NCBI RefSeq assembly: GCF_000775995.1
Contig: NZ_CP009227.1
Coordinates: forward strand, 496,001-560,000
Length of the DNA: 64,000 bases
Direction: 5' to 3'
Source of the DNA: Treponema sp. OMZ 838
GTDB taxonomy: Bacteria; Spirochaetota; Spirochaetia; Treponematales; Treponemataceae
The notes under the pieces are model-generated. The model was not told the DNA's origin and made no database searches. It saw nothing but the letters and a program-made list of their open reading frames with translations. The translations under genes and the position numbers were made by a program. Positions 44,486 through 53,024 of the stretch are shown here, one piece after another (the stretch's first letter is position 1; each line of letters starts with the position of its first letter).

Positions 44486-47209
44486 TTATCTTTCCGCAGC
44501 AATCTGTGTACCATGTCCGGGCTCGGGTTTGTAGATATCGGTAGATTCCGTTTCGATAGTATAGGTTTTTGCCAGCCGGGTAAAAGAGGAAGAAGGGCTT
44601 ATCTGCATTGAGGGAATAAAAAGATGTTTCCATGGTTTGCCTTTATGTGCCGCGATCCATTCGGAAACGGTTTTGCAGTAGCGGACTGCCCTGTTTTTCT
44701 TTGCAATGACATCGGGTGTGTCCTGTTTGTCTTCTCCTTTTACTTCAATCAAATAAATGCAAGAAGATGTTTCTGCTACAAAATCGGGTTCGTAATGCTT
44801 GCCTCCGTTGTATTGCAGGTTGAATTCTTTTTTTGCAGGACGAAGCCATTTTTGAACCGTCTGATCTTGTTCCATGATACGGGCGAGAATGAGTTCCGGT
44901 TTGCTGTCAAACTTTGCTTCCTCGAATACTCCTTTTTTTATACCGGTAAATACAACCGATTGTATGTCTTTGTCATAAGAATCAAAGAAACGGGAAGCGG
45001 TCGAGTAGTTGTAGGCTTGTTCAAGATTATAGGGCTGCACTAACGAAACTTTTTCTTCAAGGAAAGCTTCTTCACAATAAAAATGCTTCATAAGCTGTGA
45101 GTGAATTTTATCGGCAATATCTTTTTTATTCATCATTGCGATATTTCTCATACCGTTTTCGGAATATTTATTTCTGTAATGAGAACAAACTTGAATAACC
45201 AGCTTTTGTAACAGTGCTGCAGAACGCCGATAATCAATTTCAGATTTTTCGCATAGGCAGTTCATAATCTCTGCAAGCGGGTTGTAAGCCTCAAAGTCAA
45301 TGGCGGAACCTTTGATATGAAGCCTGTCCCCCTGATCTTCCAAATTTTGTATAAGGATATCTTCACCCGTTACCGTATGATTAAAGGGTTCAAGGTCAAG
45401 ATCAAAATCCGCAAAATGGTATTCCGGTAAGCCCGAATCGGTAATGGTAATATGCGGAATAGGTATGTATTTTGAAGAAAGTGTTTCGCAATAGTCGGAA
45501 ACGGTTTCGCTAATCCACGAAGCAAGCGGATCGGCATTCTCTGTATAGATTGCACTTAAATCTTTATCCGATGAAAGTTCCTTTTTAATGGTCTGTGTAA
45601 TTTCCGTTTTTTGGCCACTTGAGAAACTCAACTTTATGTCCGTACCGGTTTGCCGGCGAATATATGTCCCTACCGTTTTTTGTATGAGTGTTCGGGTATC
45701 TTTGAACAATGCAGCATGTGCTTCGTTTTTCTGCATTCCGGTTATCCGATAGGCTTTTTCCAATTCCGCATCTTCATCGAATTGAAGGGATACTTGAGTG
45801 TACCTAAGATTTTCCTGAGTAATGTCTTCCGCCTTTATGATATTTTCGGCTTTAAATATGGAATCGCCTTTTTGCGCTTCTTCTAAAAGTTCGGCAAATT
45901 TATCGTGAGCGGTAAGCATTACCATGTCAATTTCTTTATTGCCTGTCCGCTCGCCGTAGGGAAGGCGTAAACCGCGGCCGACCATTTGTTCCCTTAAGAT
46001 TTTTGAAGCTGCTTGCCGCAAAGGAACTATTGTATAGAGGTTATTAACGTCCCAGCCTTCTTTGAGCATATTTACATGAATAACAATTTCAATCGGATTT
46101 TCGTATTTTTCGACCTCAAGCAAAAGCTTCATGTTCTCTTCGCTTTCGCTGCCTCTTTGATTTGAATGTACTGTAATGATTTTTCCCTTGTAAGCTCCGT
46201 CCTTAAAAGAATCCGAACTGAGGTAGTTTTGCACCTTTTCGGCATGGGCTGTATCTTTACAGACAATAAGCATGAAAGGTTTTACTTTCCGCTTACCGGT
46301 GTTTTGGGCATACTGTTCAAGTTTCAGTTTTGCCCGTTCATGACAGAGAATACCGTCATTGAGCATAACCTTGTCAATTTCTTCTTCTCCGAAATTGAAA
46401 AATTGAATATCCTGACGGGTTACTGCAAAGGGGGTACGAGTGTAGCCGTCTGCAATCGCTTTTGAAAGCGGATATTCATACACAACATTTTTAAAGTTGA
46501 TCTGCTTTGTTCCCGATTTTGTGTAAGGTGTCACCGTAAGCTCCAAGCCTAAAATCGGCTTAAGTTCATTCAGCGATTGTACACCTCTTTCTGCCCGATA
46601 GTGGTGAGACTCGTCCATTATCAATACAAGGTCGTTCATAGAAGCAAGACTTCCAAAAAAAGAGGTACCAAGATATTCGGAAAGGCTCCGCATTTTTGCC
46701 CGCTCTTTGTTGAATTTATCTATGTTAAAAATAAAGATGCGGATATCGGAGTCGAAGAGTTCAAGATTTTTATAGCGGTAGTCTTCATCGGCAATGATGA
46801 CCGGAGTAGAAGAAAAACAGCCGAGTCCTTTTAAAACATATTTTTCGCTATGAGGCATTCCAAGGTCTTGTTTTAATTTTGAGTAGATGGTGGTATTGGG
46901 AGCCGTTACAAAAAGGTTTTTGATACCGTAGTTTGTATAAAGATAGGCAATGAAGGCTCCCATCAAACGGGTTTTACCGACTCCCGTTGCAAGAGCAAAG
47001 GTAAGCGAAATAAAATCACGCTCAAAATCGCTGCAGGTAGGATAGCTGTTATGTACCGCTTTGAGGGCAGCTTGTTTATTGCTTTGTTTATCGGGTTTTA
47101 CCGAATCGACTATTTTTGCAAGTATTTCAAGAGATTCTTTTTGAGGTTTTCTGAGGCTCATTATTCCTGCAATGTAGTCAGTCGTGTATTCGGGAAAACG
47201 CTTAAGCAT
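44486..47209 (-). CDS. type III restriction enzyme, Res subunit
   Basis: The 907-residue protein has a superfamily-2 helicase core: Walker A FALATGVGKTRL near 72-83, DEAH-type box LVLIMDESHHYRAERG near 200, and VGRGLRLPYGER as motif VI near 420. A PD-(D/E)xK nuclease lies near 815 (YEPDFVAETSSCIYLIEVKGED). Type III Res proteins need a Mod partner for target recognition and cut after ATP-driven translocation or sliding. The ATG at 47209 overlaps the stop of the upstream remnant by 8 nt and has AAAGGAA ahead. No intact mod gene is in the window, so the system looks orphaned. Confidence 0.85.
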   Translation of the reverse strand: MLKRFPEYTTDYIAGIMSLRKPQKESLEILAKIVDSVKPDKQSNKQAALKAVHNSYPTCSDFERDFISLTFALATGVGKTRLMGAFIAYLYTNYGIKNLFVTAPNTTIYSKLKQDLGMPHSEKYVLKGLGCFSSTPVIIADEDYRYKNLELFDSDIRIFIFNIDKFNKERAKMRSLSEYLGTSFFGSLASMNDLVLIMDESHHYRAERGVQSLNELKPILGLELTVTPYTKSGTKQINFKNVVYEYPLSKAIADGYTRTPFAVTRQDIQFFNFGEEEIDKVMLNDGILCHERAKLKLEQYAQNTGKRKVKPFMLIVCKDTAHAEKVQNYLSSDSFKDGAYKGKIITVHSNQRGSESEENMKLLLEVEKYENPIEIVIHVNMLKEGWDVNNLYTIVPLRQAASKILREQMVGRGLRLPYGERTGNKEIDMVMLTAHDKFAELLEEAQKGDSIFKAENIIKAEDITQENLRYTQVSLQFDEDAELEKAYRITGMQKNEAHAALFKDTRTLIQKTVGTYIRRQTGTDIKLSFSSGQKTEITQTIKKELSSDKDLSAIYTENADPLASWISETVSDYCETLSSKYIPIPHITITDSGLPEYHFADFDLDLEPFNHTVTGEDILIQNLEDQGDRLHIKGSAIDFEAYNPLAEIMNCLCEKSEIDYRRSAALLQKLVIQVCSHYRNKYSENGMRNIAMMNKKDIADKIHSQLMKHFYCEEAFLEEKVSLVQPYNLEQAYNYSTASRFFDSYDKDIQSVVFTGIKKGVFEEAKFDSKPELILARIMEQDQTVQKWLRPAKKEFNLQYNGGKHYEPDFVAETSSCIYLIEVKGEDKQDTPDVIAKKNRAVRYCKTVSEWIAAHKGKPWKHLFIPSMQISPSSSFTRLAKTYTIETESTDIYKPEPGHGTQIAAER

Positions 47210-47353
47210 AGGTCTGTTCCTTTTCTTCCTCGTTTTCAGTATGTAACGAAATCCATTTTTTGATTTTCTCACGAGTGATATTGCCTGATGCAATTCCTAA
47301 GCCTAAATCTACTAATTTGTTTTGAGTATATCTTATGGAATAGTCAATATTAG
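47202..47353 (-). pseudogene. 3' remnant of the gene formerly upstream of res
   Basis: About 49 codons remain, ending in NEEEKEQTYA with the stop overlapping the res start codon, then the frame runs into the IS element. The visible peptide (SIRYTQNKLVDLGLGIASG, ITREKIKKWISLHTENE) is too short for me to name. From its position it could be the end of a Mod methyltransferase or of another accessory gene of the same system. Confidence 0.6.
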
Positions 47354-47380
47354 TGCAGTGCCTAAATACCCCAAATGTAT

Positions 47381-48214
47381 TTAAGCAGCACTTTTTTTAG
47401 CTGCTGTTTTTCTGTATACCAGTGGAGGTAAGCCATTGGGATTTACCGTCGTTACACGCTTGGTGTTGTAATAAGCAAACGTGTATCTCCAGACGATCGT
47501 CTTGACTTCCTCAACAGTGAGTTTTGTCGTATCAAGCTGATACAGCTTTTCTTTTTTCAGCGTCGCAAACCAACTTTCCATTCGCGCATTATCCCAGCAT
47601 TTCCCAACTCCGCTCATACTCTGGACAGCGTGCAGCTGTCCGAGCGTCTTTTTGTATTCGCTACTCGTATATTGGCTTCCGCAATCGCTATGAATTATCG
47701 CTCTGCTTTTTATATCAAAGTTTTTGTATGCCTCCGTTATCGTTTTTATGCATAGTTCCTTTTTCATGTTTGTGTCCATTACAAGAGAAATGATCTCTCC
47801 ATTATAACAGTCAAAAAGCGGCGACACATACAGTTTTCCGTCTTTGCACAGTATCTGCGTTATATCCGTCAGCAATTTTCTCAACGGCTCTTGTGCACTA
47901 AAGTCTTGCTTGATGATATTCTGCGGCCTCATCGCCTTTTTGTCGGCTTTTGTAAGACCGTCAGGGCTTCTTCTGTCTTCATGCAGCAGATTTCCTCGTG
48001 CCATCGCGCGTCTTACCGTTGACAATGAACGCTTAATGCCCCGTTGTTCAAGTGCTATCTGCATACGCCTGTCCCCATAGTTCTTGTTTTCTTCATCCTC
48101 ATCAAGAATCTGATGCATTTGAGCAAGCAGTTTCTGCCATGCTTTCACCTTTTTCCTGTTTCGCTTCCATTTATAAAAACCGCTTTCACTGACCGGAAGA
48201 GTCGCGCACAGCAT
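47381..48214 (-). CDS. IS3 transposase OrfB (DDE integrase domain)
   Basis: The frame from 48214 gives 277 residues with an rve-type DDE core: Asp in LTDITQILCKDGKLY, Asp in IHSDCGSQYTS and Glu in MESWFATLKKE. The same frame is open upstream (PEEIEKDGLFAYIHHRTAEK) back to the slippery site, so OrfB is normally made as OrfAB by -1 frameshift. The catalytic residues are all present and the element may be active. Confidence 0.92.
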   Translation of the reverse strand: MLCATLPVSESGFYKWKRNRKKVKAWQKLLAQMHQILDEDEENKNYGDRRMQIALEQRGIKRSLSTVRRAMARGNLLHEDRRSPDGLTKADKKAMRPQNIIKQDFSAQEPLRKLLTDITQILCKDGKLYVSPLFDCYNGEIISLVMDTNMKKELCIKTITEAYKNFDIKSRAIIHSDCGSQYTSSEYKKTLGQLHAVQSMSGVGKCWDNARMESWFATLKKEKLYQLDTTKLTVEEVKTIVWRYTFAYYNTKRVTTVNPNGLPPLVYRKTAAKKSAA

Positions 48215-48276
48215 CCGTGCTGAAAACAGCTTCTCAGCAGTACGGTGGTGGATGTAAGCGAAAAGACCATCCTTTT

Positions 48277-48585
48277 CTATTTCTTCCGGTCTTGAACGAA
48301 AAAACCGAGTGCATCCTTGAGTATCTCATTCGCATTTTTAAGCTCGGCTATTTCTTTTTTGAGCCTGCTGTTCTCTTTGTGAATGTCAGCTTCTGTATTT
48401 TTTCCTTCTTTGTTTTTCTTTACCCGCTGCTTTCTCCATCCTGCCAATGTTCCATAGTTCACGTTAAGCTGTTCACACGCTTTCTTCACTCCGATATAGT
48501 CCGACAGCTTCAATGCCTCGATTTTAAAGTTCTCATCGTACCGTTTCATTGCCTCTCCTCCTCTCTTTTTCGGCAATTTTGGCAC
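48277..48585 (-). CDS. IS3 transposase OrfA (helix-turn-helix subunit)
   Basis: The 102-residue protein has a DNA-binding domain (YDENFKIEALKLSDYIGVKKACEQLNVNYGTLAGWRKQ) and a leucine-zipper region (SRLKKEIAELKNANEILKDALGFF), as in IS3-family OrfA. It starts 4 nt inside the right end of the element. The heptamer T-TTT-TTC (complement of 48298-48304) near its end allows a -1 shift into the OrfB frame to make the OrfAB transposase. Confidence 0.9.
   Translation of the reverse strand: MPKLPKKRGGEAMKRYDENFKIEALKLSDYIGVKKACEQLNVNYGTLAGWRKQRVKKNKEGKNTEADIHKENSRLKKEIAELKNANEILKDALGFFVQDRKK
48298..48304 (-). other. programmed -1 frameshift heptamer T-TTT-TTC
   Basis: In the OrfA frame the codons are GGT TTT TTC, which gives the canonical X-XXY-YYZ pattern. 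A -1 shift continues as RSRPEEIEKDGL and joins the OrfB frame. Confidence 0.75.
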
Positions 48586-48589
48586 TGTA

Positions 48590-49635
48590 CTTTTATTGTA
48601 TCACTCCATTTTGCGACGCCGCTCATTTTAGGCGGTCATAAATTTCCCATTTTGCCGACACAGGCATATCTGCAAATCACCGGTATGTTCGATTTGAATG
48701 GCGGATCATCCCTTTCGTTTTTATTAATAATCCCTGCGCTGTTCGTATTCTTTTTCCAGCAGATGCTTGTTGGACGAAAAAGCTATGTAACCGTTTCGGG
48801 TAAGAGTGCAGCGCAATCGAAATTCATTCCGTTGCCGAAGTGGATGAAAATACTTTGCTATTGTATTGCCTTTATCGTAATTATTTTTGTTATCTACTTG
48901 TATTTTATTATCCTTGCCGGTTCGTTTGTTAAAGTATGGGGCATCGACAATACGCTGACACTGCAAAATTACCGATACGTTTTTGCAAATGGAAAAAAGG
49001 CGCTTTCCGATACGCTGACAATCGCAATTATCTCGACGCTGCTCGGTGCTTTGCTTTCGGTTGTCATCGGTTACATCATTCAGCGGAAGGAATTTCCGGC
49101 AAAACGCCTGCTCGATTTTTCTTCGCTGCTTAACTATGCGCTGCCCGGTACAGTCGTCGGTATTGCGTATATTGCGGCATTCAATAAACGTCCGATTTTA
49201 TTAACCGGTACAATGACAATCCTCGTCGCCGCGTATATTTTCCGCTACTATGCAACAGGTATCCGATCTGTTATCGCATCGCTGCAGCAGATTGATCCTA
49301 GCCTCGAAGAAGCATCCGCGAGTCTCGGTGCGGGAGCCGTGCGTACATTTACACATGTAACGATTCCGCTTATCATCCCGGCGATACTTACGGGCATGCG
49401 CTACCTCTTTATCCATTGTATGACAGCGATCAGTGCAACGATATTCCTTGTTTCGGCGCGCTGGACACTTTTGACGACACGCATCCTCGAAAGCATGACG
49501 GAACTGCAATTTCCGCAAGCCTCTGCATTTTCGATCGTGCTCATTATCATCGTCTTTGCTGCCGATGCACTTATCGCACTGTGCATGAAATTATACTCGA
49601 TGCAGTTTACAAAAGAAGCGAAGCAAAAATTATAA
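48590..49635 (+). pseudogene. Fe(III) ABC transporter permease (FbpB type), 5' end lost at the IS
   Basis: Only the C-terminal 345 or so residues remain. They begin HFATPLILGGHKFPILPTQAYLQITGMF, which in FbpB-type permeases is mid-protein, and contain the second permease half with the ABC-contact loop EEASASLGAGAVRTFTHVTIP. FbpB proteins are about 550-700 residues with two permease domains. The first half is missing, replaced by the IS. A long frame continues leftward to 48217 but that part is antisense IS sequence. The product is probably inactive unless the half can dimerise. Confidence 0.8.
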
Positions 49636-49657
49636 ACGGATTTACACGGAGAATATT

Positions 49658-50749
49658 ATGGCAGATATATCACTTGTTTTAAAAGATGTTACAAAAACAT
49701 TTCCCGAACGGCACGGCGGCATTTTCAATGCAGTTGATAAGGTCAATATCGAAGTCGCGAAAGGAGAGATGGTTACGTTTTTGGGGCCGTCAGGTTGCGG
49801 TAAAACGACGACATTGCGCATGATAGCGGGGTTTGTCAGCCCGACAAGCGGCAGCATCACTATTGCAGGCAAAGACATGACGAGTGTACCGGTAAATGAA
49901 CGCGCGATCGGATTCGTGTTTCAAAACTACGCGCTTTTCCCGCATATGACGATTTACAAAAATGTCGGATACGGATTGAAAGCTCGCGGCGAAAAAGACG
50001 CGGACATCCATGATAAAATCATCAATGCATTGAAACTTGTCGGGTTAAGCGGAGACGAAAACCGTTACCCCAATCAACTGTCCGGCGGTGAACAGCAGCG
50101 CGTTGCCCTTGCCCGCGTCATCGTTATGGAACCGTCACTCTTGTTGATGGACGAACCGCTTTCGAACCTTGACGCAAAACTGAGGATTCACATGCGCACG
50201 GAAATTCGCAGAATTCAAAAAGCGCTTGGAACAACATGCTTGTATGTTACGCACGACCAATCGGAAGCGCTCACTGTTTCCGACAGAATCGTTGTTATGA
50301 GCCGCGGTAAAGTTGAACAGATCGGAACACCGCTTGAAATATACGGCAGCCCCGCATCGACTTTTGTCGCCGATTTTATCGGTCAAGCGAATATCGTTCC
50401 TGCAAAAGTGCAAAAAATCGAAGGAGATATGATTACCGCGTCGATTTCTTCCGTCAATGAAGTAACTGCGAGACGGGGCTGTGCAGACTCTCCAGCGGTG
50501 AATGCAGACGTATTTTTTGTTGTCCGTCCCGAAAATATTTCCGTACAGGATAAAGATGCCGGTTCCGTCAAAGCCGTTGTGCAGACTTCTGTTTTCGTCG
50601 GCAGTCACGTCGAATACGATCTGTTGTTCAATGAAAAAACAGCTATCAAAGCAAGTGTCGATTTTAAGCCGGATATGAAACTCTACCAAAGCGGAGACAT
50701 TGTATCACTCGGCTTTGACGAAAAAACAACGCTGTTTTTGGATAGGTAA
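49658..50749 (+). CDS. fbpC: Fe(III) ABC transporter ATP-binding protein (FbpC type)
   Basis: The 363-residue protein has Walker A GPSGCGKTTT at about 43-52, the signature LSGGEQQRVALARV near 140, Walker B LLLMDEPLSNLDAKL and a C-terminal TOBE-like domain (about 240-363). It belongs to the CUT1/Fbp/Pot ATPase group and follows the permease by 22 nt. It looks intact, but its permease is truncated and no binding-protein gene is present, so the transporter is probably dead or relies on subunits elsewhere. Confidence 0.85.
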   Translation: MADISLVLKDVTKTFPERHGGIFNAVDKVNIEVAKGEMVTFLGPSGCGKTTTLRMIAGFVSPTSGSITIAGKDMTSVPVNERAIGFVFQNYALFPHMTIYKNVGYGLKARGEKDADIHDKIINALKLVGLSGDENRYPNQLSGGEQQRVALARVIVMEPSLLLMDEPLSNLDAKLRIHMRTEIRRIQKALGTTCLYVTHDQSEALTVSDRIVVMSRGKVEQIGTPLEIYGSPASTFVADFIGQANIVPAKVQKIEGDMITASISSVNEVTARRGCADSPAVNADVFFVVRPENISVQDKDAGSVKAVVQTSVFVGSHVEYDLLFNEKTAIKASVDFKPDMKLYQSGDIVSLGFDEKTTLFLDR

Positions 50750-50808
50750 AAGAAAGCCGGCAAAAGCCATCTTTCTGTCACTCGTAAAATGCTTATAGTC
50801 CCTTCCCC

Positions 50809-51468
50809 TTACCCGCGCCGTACACGGTCAAACCAAGTTTCGGGTTCCTTGTTCCATTCAAGCGCGATAGCGGCTTCTTCGGGGCTTAAATATTTTTCTT
50901 TTTGCAAGAGCTCAATTAAAACCGAAAAACGGGAGAGCGATTCAAAAGGGCAGTTTTCGTTTTTAAAGTTGGTATCAGCCTGTGCAAATTGATAAGAAAA
51001 AATCGCTTTTAAACTCACCTCTGCGGCTCCGGCTGCACGTAAGGACTTTACCGCGCCGATGCTGCTCTTCCCCGTCGAGATTAAATCTTCGATAAGCGCT
51101 ATCTTCTTATCTGCAACGGCCGCTCCTTCTATTGTGCTGCCCGTTCCGTGATCTTTCGGCGCGGAACGCACGTAAGCAAGCGGTTTATTCAAGGCATTCG
51201 CAATGAAGGCCGCCCACGGAACTCCCGCCGTAGCAACGCCTGCAATCACATCGGTATCGGCAGGAATTAATTGTGTAAAAGCCTCTGTAATGAGAGTGCG
51301 CTGTTGAGGCCAACCTAAAAGAGAGCGGTTATCGCAATAGATAGGGCTGCGTATCCCCGAAGCAAAGGTGAAAGGCTCCGCAACGTTAATCTTGACGGCT
51401 TTTACCTCAAAGAGCGTGCGGGCAACCGCAATTTCTATTTCTTTTTTATCACAGTGAACAGCATTCAT
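50809..51468 (-). CDS. pyrE: orotate phosphoribosyltransferase
   Basis: The 219-residue protein has the PRPP-binding motif IALIEDLISTGKSS and the substrate loop VRSAPKDHGTGSTIEG. It makes orotidine 5'-phosphate from orotate and PRPP. It is last in the pyr gene order and on the same strand, but a composite repeat of about 230 nt separates it from pyrC, so read-through may be limited or it may have its own promoter. TTAGGAG lies 8 nt before the ATG. Confidence 0.95.
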   Translation of the reverse strand: MNAVHCDKKEIEIAVARTLFEVKAVKINVAEPFTFASGIRSPIYCDNRSLLGWPQQRTLITEAFTQLIPADTDVIAGVATAGVPWAAFIANALNKPLAYVRSAPKDHGTGSTIEGAAVADKKIALIEDLISTGKSSIGAVKSLRAAGAAEVSLKAIFSYQFAQADTNFKNENCPFESLSRFSVLIELLQKEKYLSPEEAAIALEWNKEPETWFDRVRRG

Positions 51469-51484
51469 AATTATACTCCTAATC

Positions 51485-51627
51485 GGGTAAATGCATCAGA
51501 CCGTTTTCAGTGCCCCCGCAGAATAAGTGAGATCGTTCAACCAGAGTTGAACCTCTTCGCGGTTCAAATGGTTTCCCTACCTCACTTATTCTGCGATTCT
51601 GATCTATTCTGTGTGATGCGTTTACCC
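51485..51627. repeat. type-1 nested palindrome, copy G
   Basis: The outer arms GGGTAAATGCATCA (51485-51498) and TGATGCGTTTACCC (51614-51627) pair with a single G-T wobble. The middle arms CGCAGAATAAGTGAG (51517-51531) and complement (51581-51595) are perfect. The central hairpin has the same sequence as in copy A1. Confidence 0.92.
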
Positions 51628-51641
51628 TTCTCTTGAAAAAA

Positions 51642-51672
51642 CTGTACGAAATTTTATTAAAATTTCGTACAG
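51642..51672. repeat. type-3 hairpin, copy G
   Basis: CTGTACGAAATTTT (51642-51655) and its complement (51659-51672) form a perfect 14-bp stem around ATT. Confidence 0.9.
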
Positions 51673-51680
51673 AAGGAAGC

Positions 51681-51711
51681 CAACCGCTTAAAACAAATTG
51701 TGATGCGGTTG
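51681..51711. repeat. type-4 hairpin (CAACCGC), copy G
   Basis: CAACCGC (51681-51687) and GCGGTTG (51705-51711) pair directly beyond the pyrC stop codon. Confidence 0.65.
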
Positions 51712-51713
51712 CC

Positions 51714-53021
51714 CTATGACTGAAATACGAAACGTCCGGCGGGGCGTTCCGGTAAGTCGGCGGTGAAACTGTCGTCGCGGTAGACTATCTTGCCGTTTAC
51801 AATAGTCATATAATTTTTACCGATAAAGTTCCAGCCCTCAAAAGGCGACCATCCGCATTTCGATGCGATGTCCTTTCGGTCGAGCTGCCAGTGTACCGCG
51901 GTGTCGGCAACGGTAATATCGGCATCGGCGCCTTTTGCAAGTACCCCCTTGCGCGTTAATCCGAGTATTGCAGCAGGGTTTTCACTCATCAGTTTTTGGA
52001 GCAGCGGCAGCGTGATAGTTCCTTCCGCGGCCGCAGTGAGCATCAGCGCCAGCGAGGTTTCGGCGCCGGGGATGCCGAAAGTCAGCTGTGCCAGTTTCTC
52101 ATCCAGCGTATGAGGCGCGTGATCGGTGCCGATGGTATCGACATATCCGTCCCGAATGGCCTGCATCAAAAATGCAGTATCGGATTGCTCTTTTAGTTCG
52201 GGCTTCATCCGCAACAGCATATCGGCTTCGGCATTCGCGTTCCGCATACCGGCGTGTAAAAAAAGATGATGAGGCGTTACTTCCGCATAGATGGGATGCT
52301 GCCGGTTATGTAATTCAGGATTTTGCTTCGCCTTGATGACCGCTCGCATCTCTTCTTCGGAAGAAATATGGCAAATATACAAACCGTTCCCATAGCGGGC
52401 ATTCAGCTCAATCGCCTTGCCGATCATCTCCGCTTCGGCATGGACAAAGACCAAGCCGCCGGCCTTAAAAATGTCAGCCAGCAGAGCGGTATCTTCAATC
52501 AGCATAAGACCGGTGCTCACATTCATAAACACCTTCGTGCTGCGCGCCTGACCGCTGCCGATAACACGCCGGATTTCATCAATATTATTGTTTTTTGAGG
52601 CTCCGAAGTGGAAGCCGAAATTAACGGCTGAAACCCGTGCCGCCTGTGCAATTTTTTCCGTAAGTGCCTGAGCCGTTACCGTCGGCGGCTGCGTATTCGG
52701 CATATCAAAAAAAGTCGTTATGCCGCCTTTTGCACAGGCGCGCGAGCCGGTATAAAAATCTTCTTTATGAGTAAGCCCCGGATCTCTCATGTGGGTGTGC
52801 AGGTCGATAATGCCCGGCATAACGAGGCGGCCTTCCAAGTCAACAACCCCGACGCGACCTTCCAAGTCAATCTCCTGCGAATCCTGTACGGCATCCACCT
52901 CTTTTGGATAGTCCTGACCGGACAGCGCCTGTTTGATGATGATGTCATCTATTATACCGCCGTTGATGACAAGATCGATAATTTCGTTGCGGACGGTTTT
53001 CCCGTTTTTGAGTATGAGCAC
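51714..53021 (-). CDS. pyrC: dihydroorotase
   Basis: The 435-residue protein is an amidohydrolase: VMPGIIDLHTHMRDPGLTHKEDF with the HxH metal ligands, FVHAEAEMI, and GTDHAPHTLDEK with the catalytic Asp. The length and motifs fit class I dihydroorotase. It cyclises carbamoyl aspartate to dihydroorotate. The start is GTG at 53021, with GGAGGG upstream, 3 nt after the pyrF stop. Confidence 0.93.
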   Translation of the reverse strand: MLILKNGKTVRNEIIDLVINGGIIDDIIIKQALSGQDYPKEVDAVQDSQEIDLEGRVGVVDLEGRLVMPGIIDLHTHMRDPGLTHKEDFYTGSRACAKGGITTFFDMPNTQPPTVTAQALTEKIAQAARVSAVNFGFHFGASKNNNIDEIRRVIGSGQARSTKVFMNVSTGLMLIEDTALLADIFKAGGLVFVHAEAEMIGKAIELNARYGNGLYICHISSEEEMRAVIKAKQNPELHNRQHPIYAEVTPHHLFLHAGMRNANAEADMLLRMKPELKEQSDTAFLMQAIRDGYVDTIGTDHAPHTLDEKLAQLTFGIPGAETSLALMLTAAAEGTITLPLLQKLMSENPAAILGLTRKGVLAKGADADITVADTAVHWQLDRKDIASKCGWSPFEGWNFIGKNYMTIVNGKIVYRDDSFTADLPERPAGRFVFQS

Positions 53022-53024
53022 CGT

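Larger units (their letters stand above)
47354..48589 (-). mobile_element. IS3-family insertion sequence
   Basis: The element is about 1236 bp. The ends are related inverted repeats: TGCAGTGCCTAAAT at the left and TACAGTGCCAAAAT (complement) at the right. It encodes OrfA and OrfB in the IS3 arrangement with a slippery heptamer. I see no matching direct repeat in the bases just outside either end, and the flanks are broken parts of two unrelated genes. Confidence 0.88.

Noticed and set aside
48217-48590. First 125 codons of the long plus-strand frame ending at 49635
   Set aside because: This part is the antisense of the IS3 transposase genes. Homology to FbpB begins only after the IS boundary, so I list the permease as a 5'-truncated remnant.
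47340-48600. Target-site duplication of the IS3 element
   Set aside because: The bases outside the two ends (ending AATATTAG and starting CTTTTATT) do not match under any reasonable end choice.
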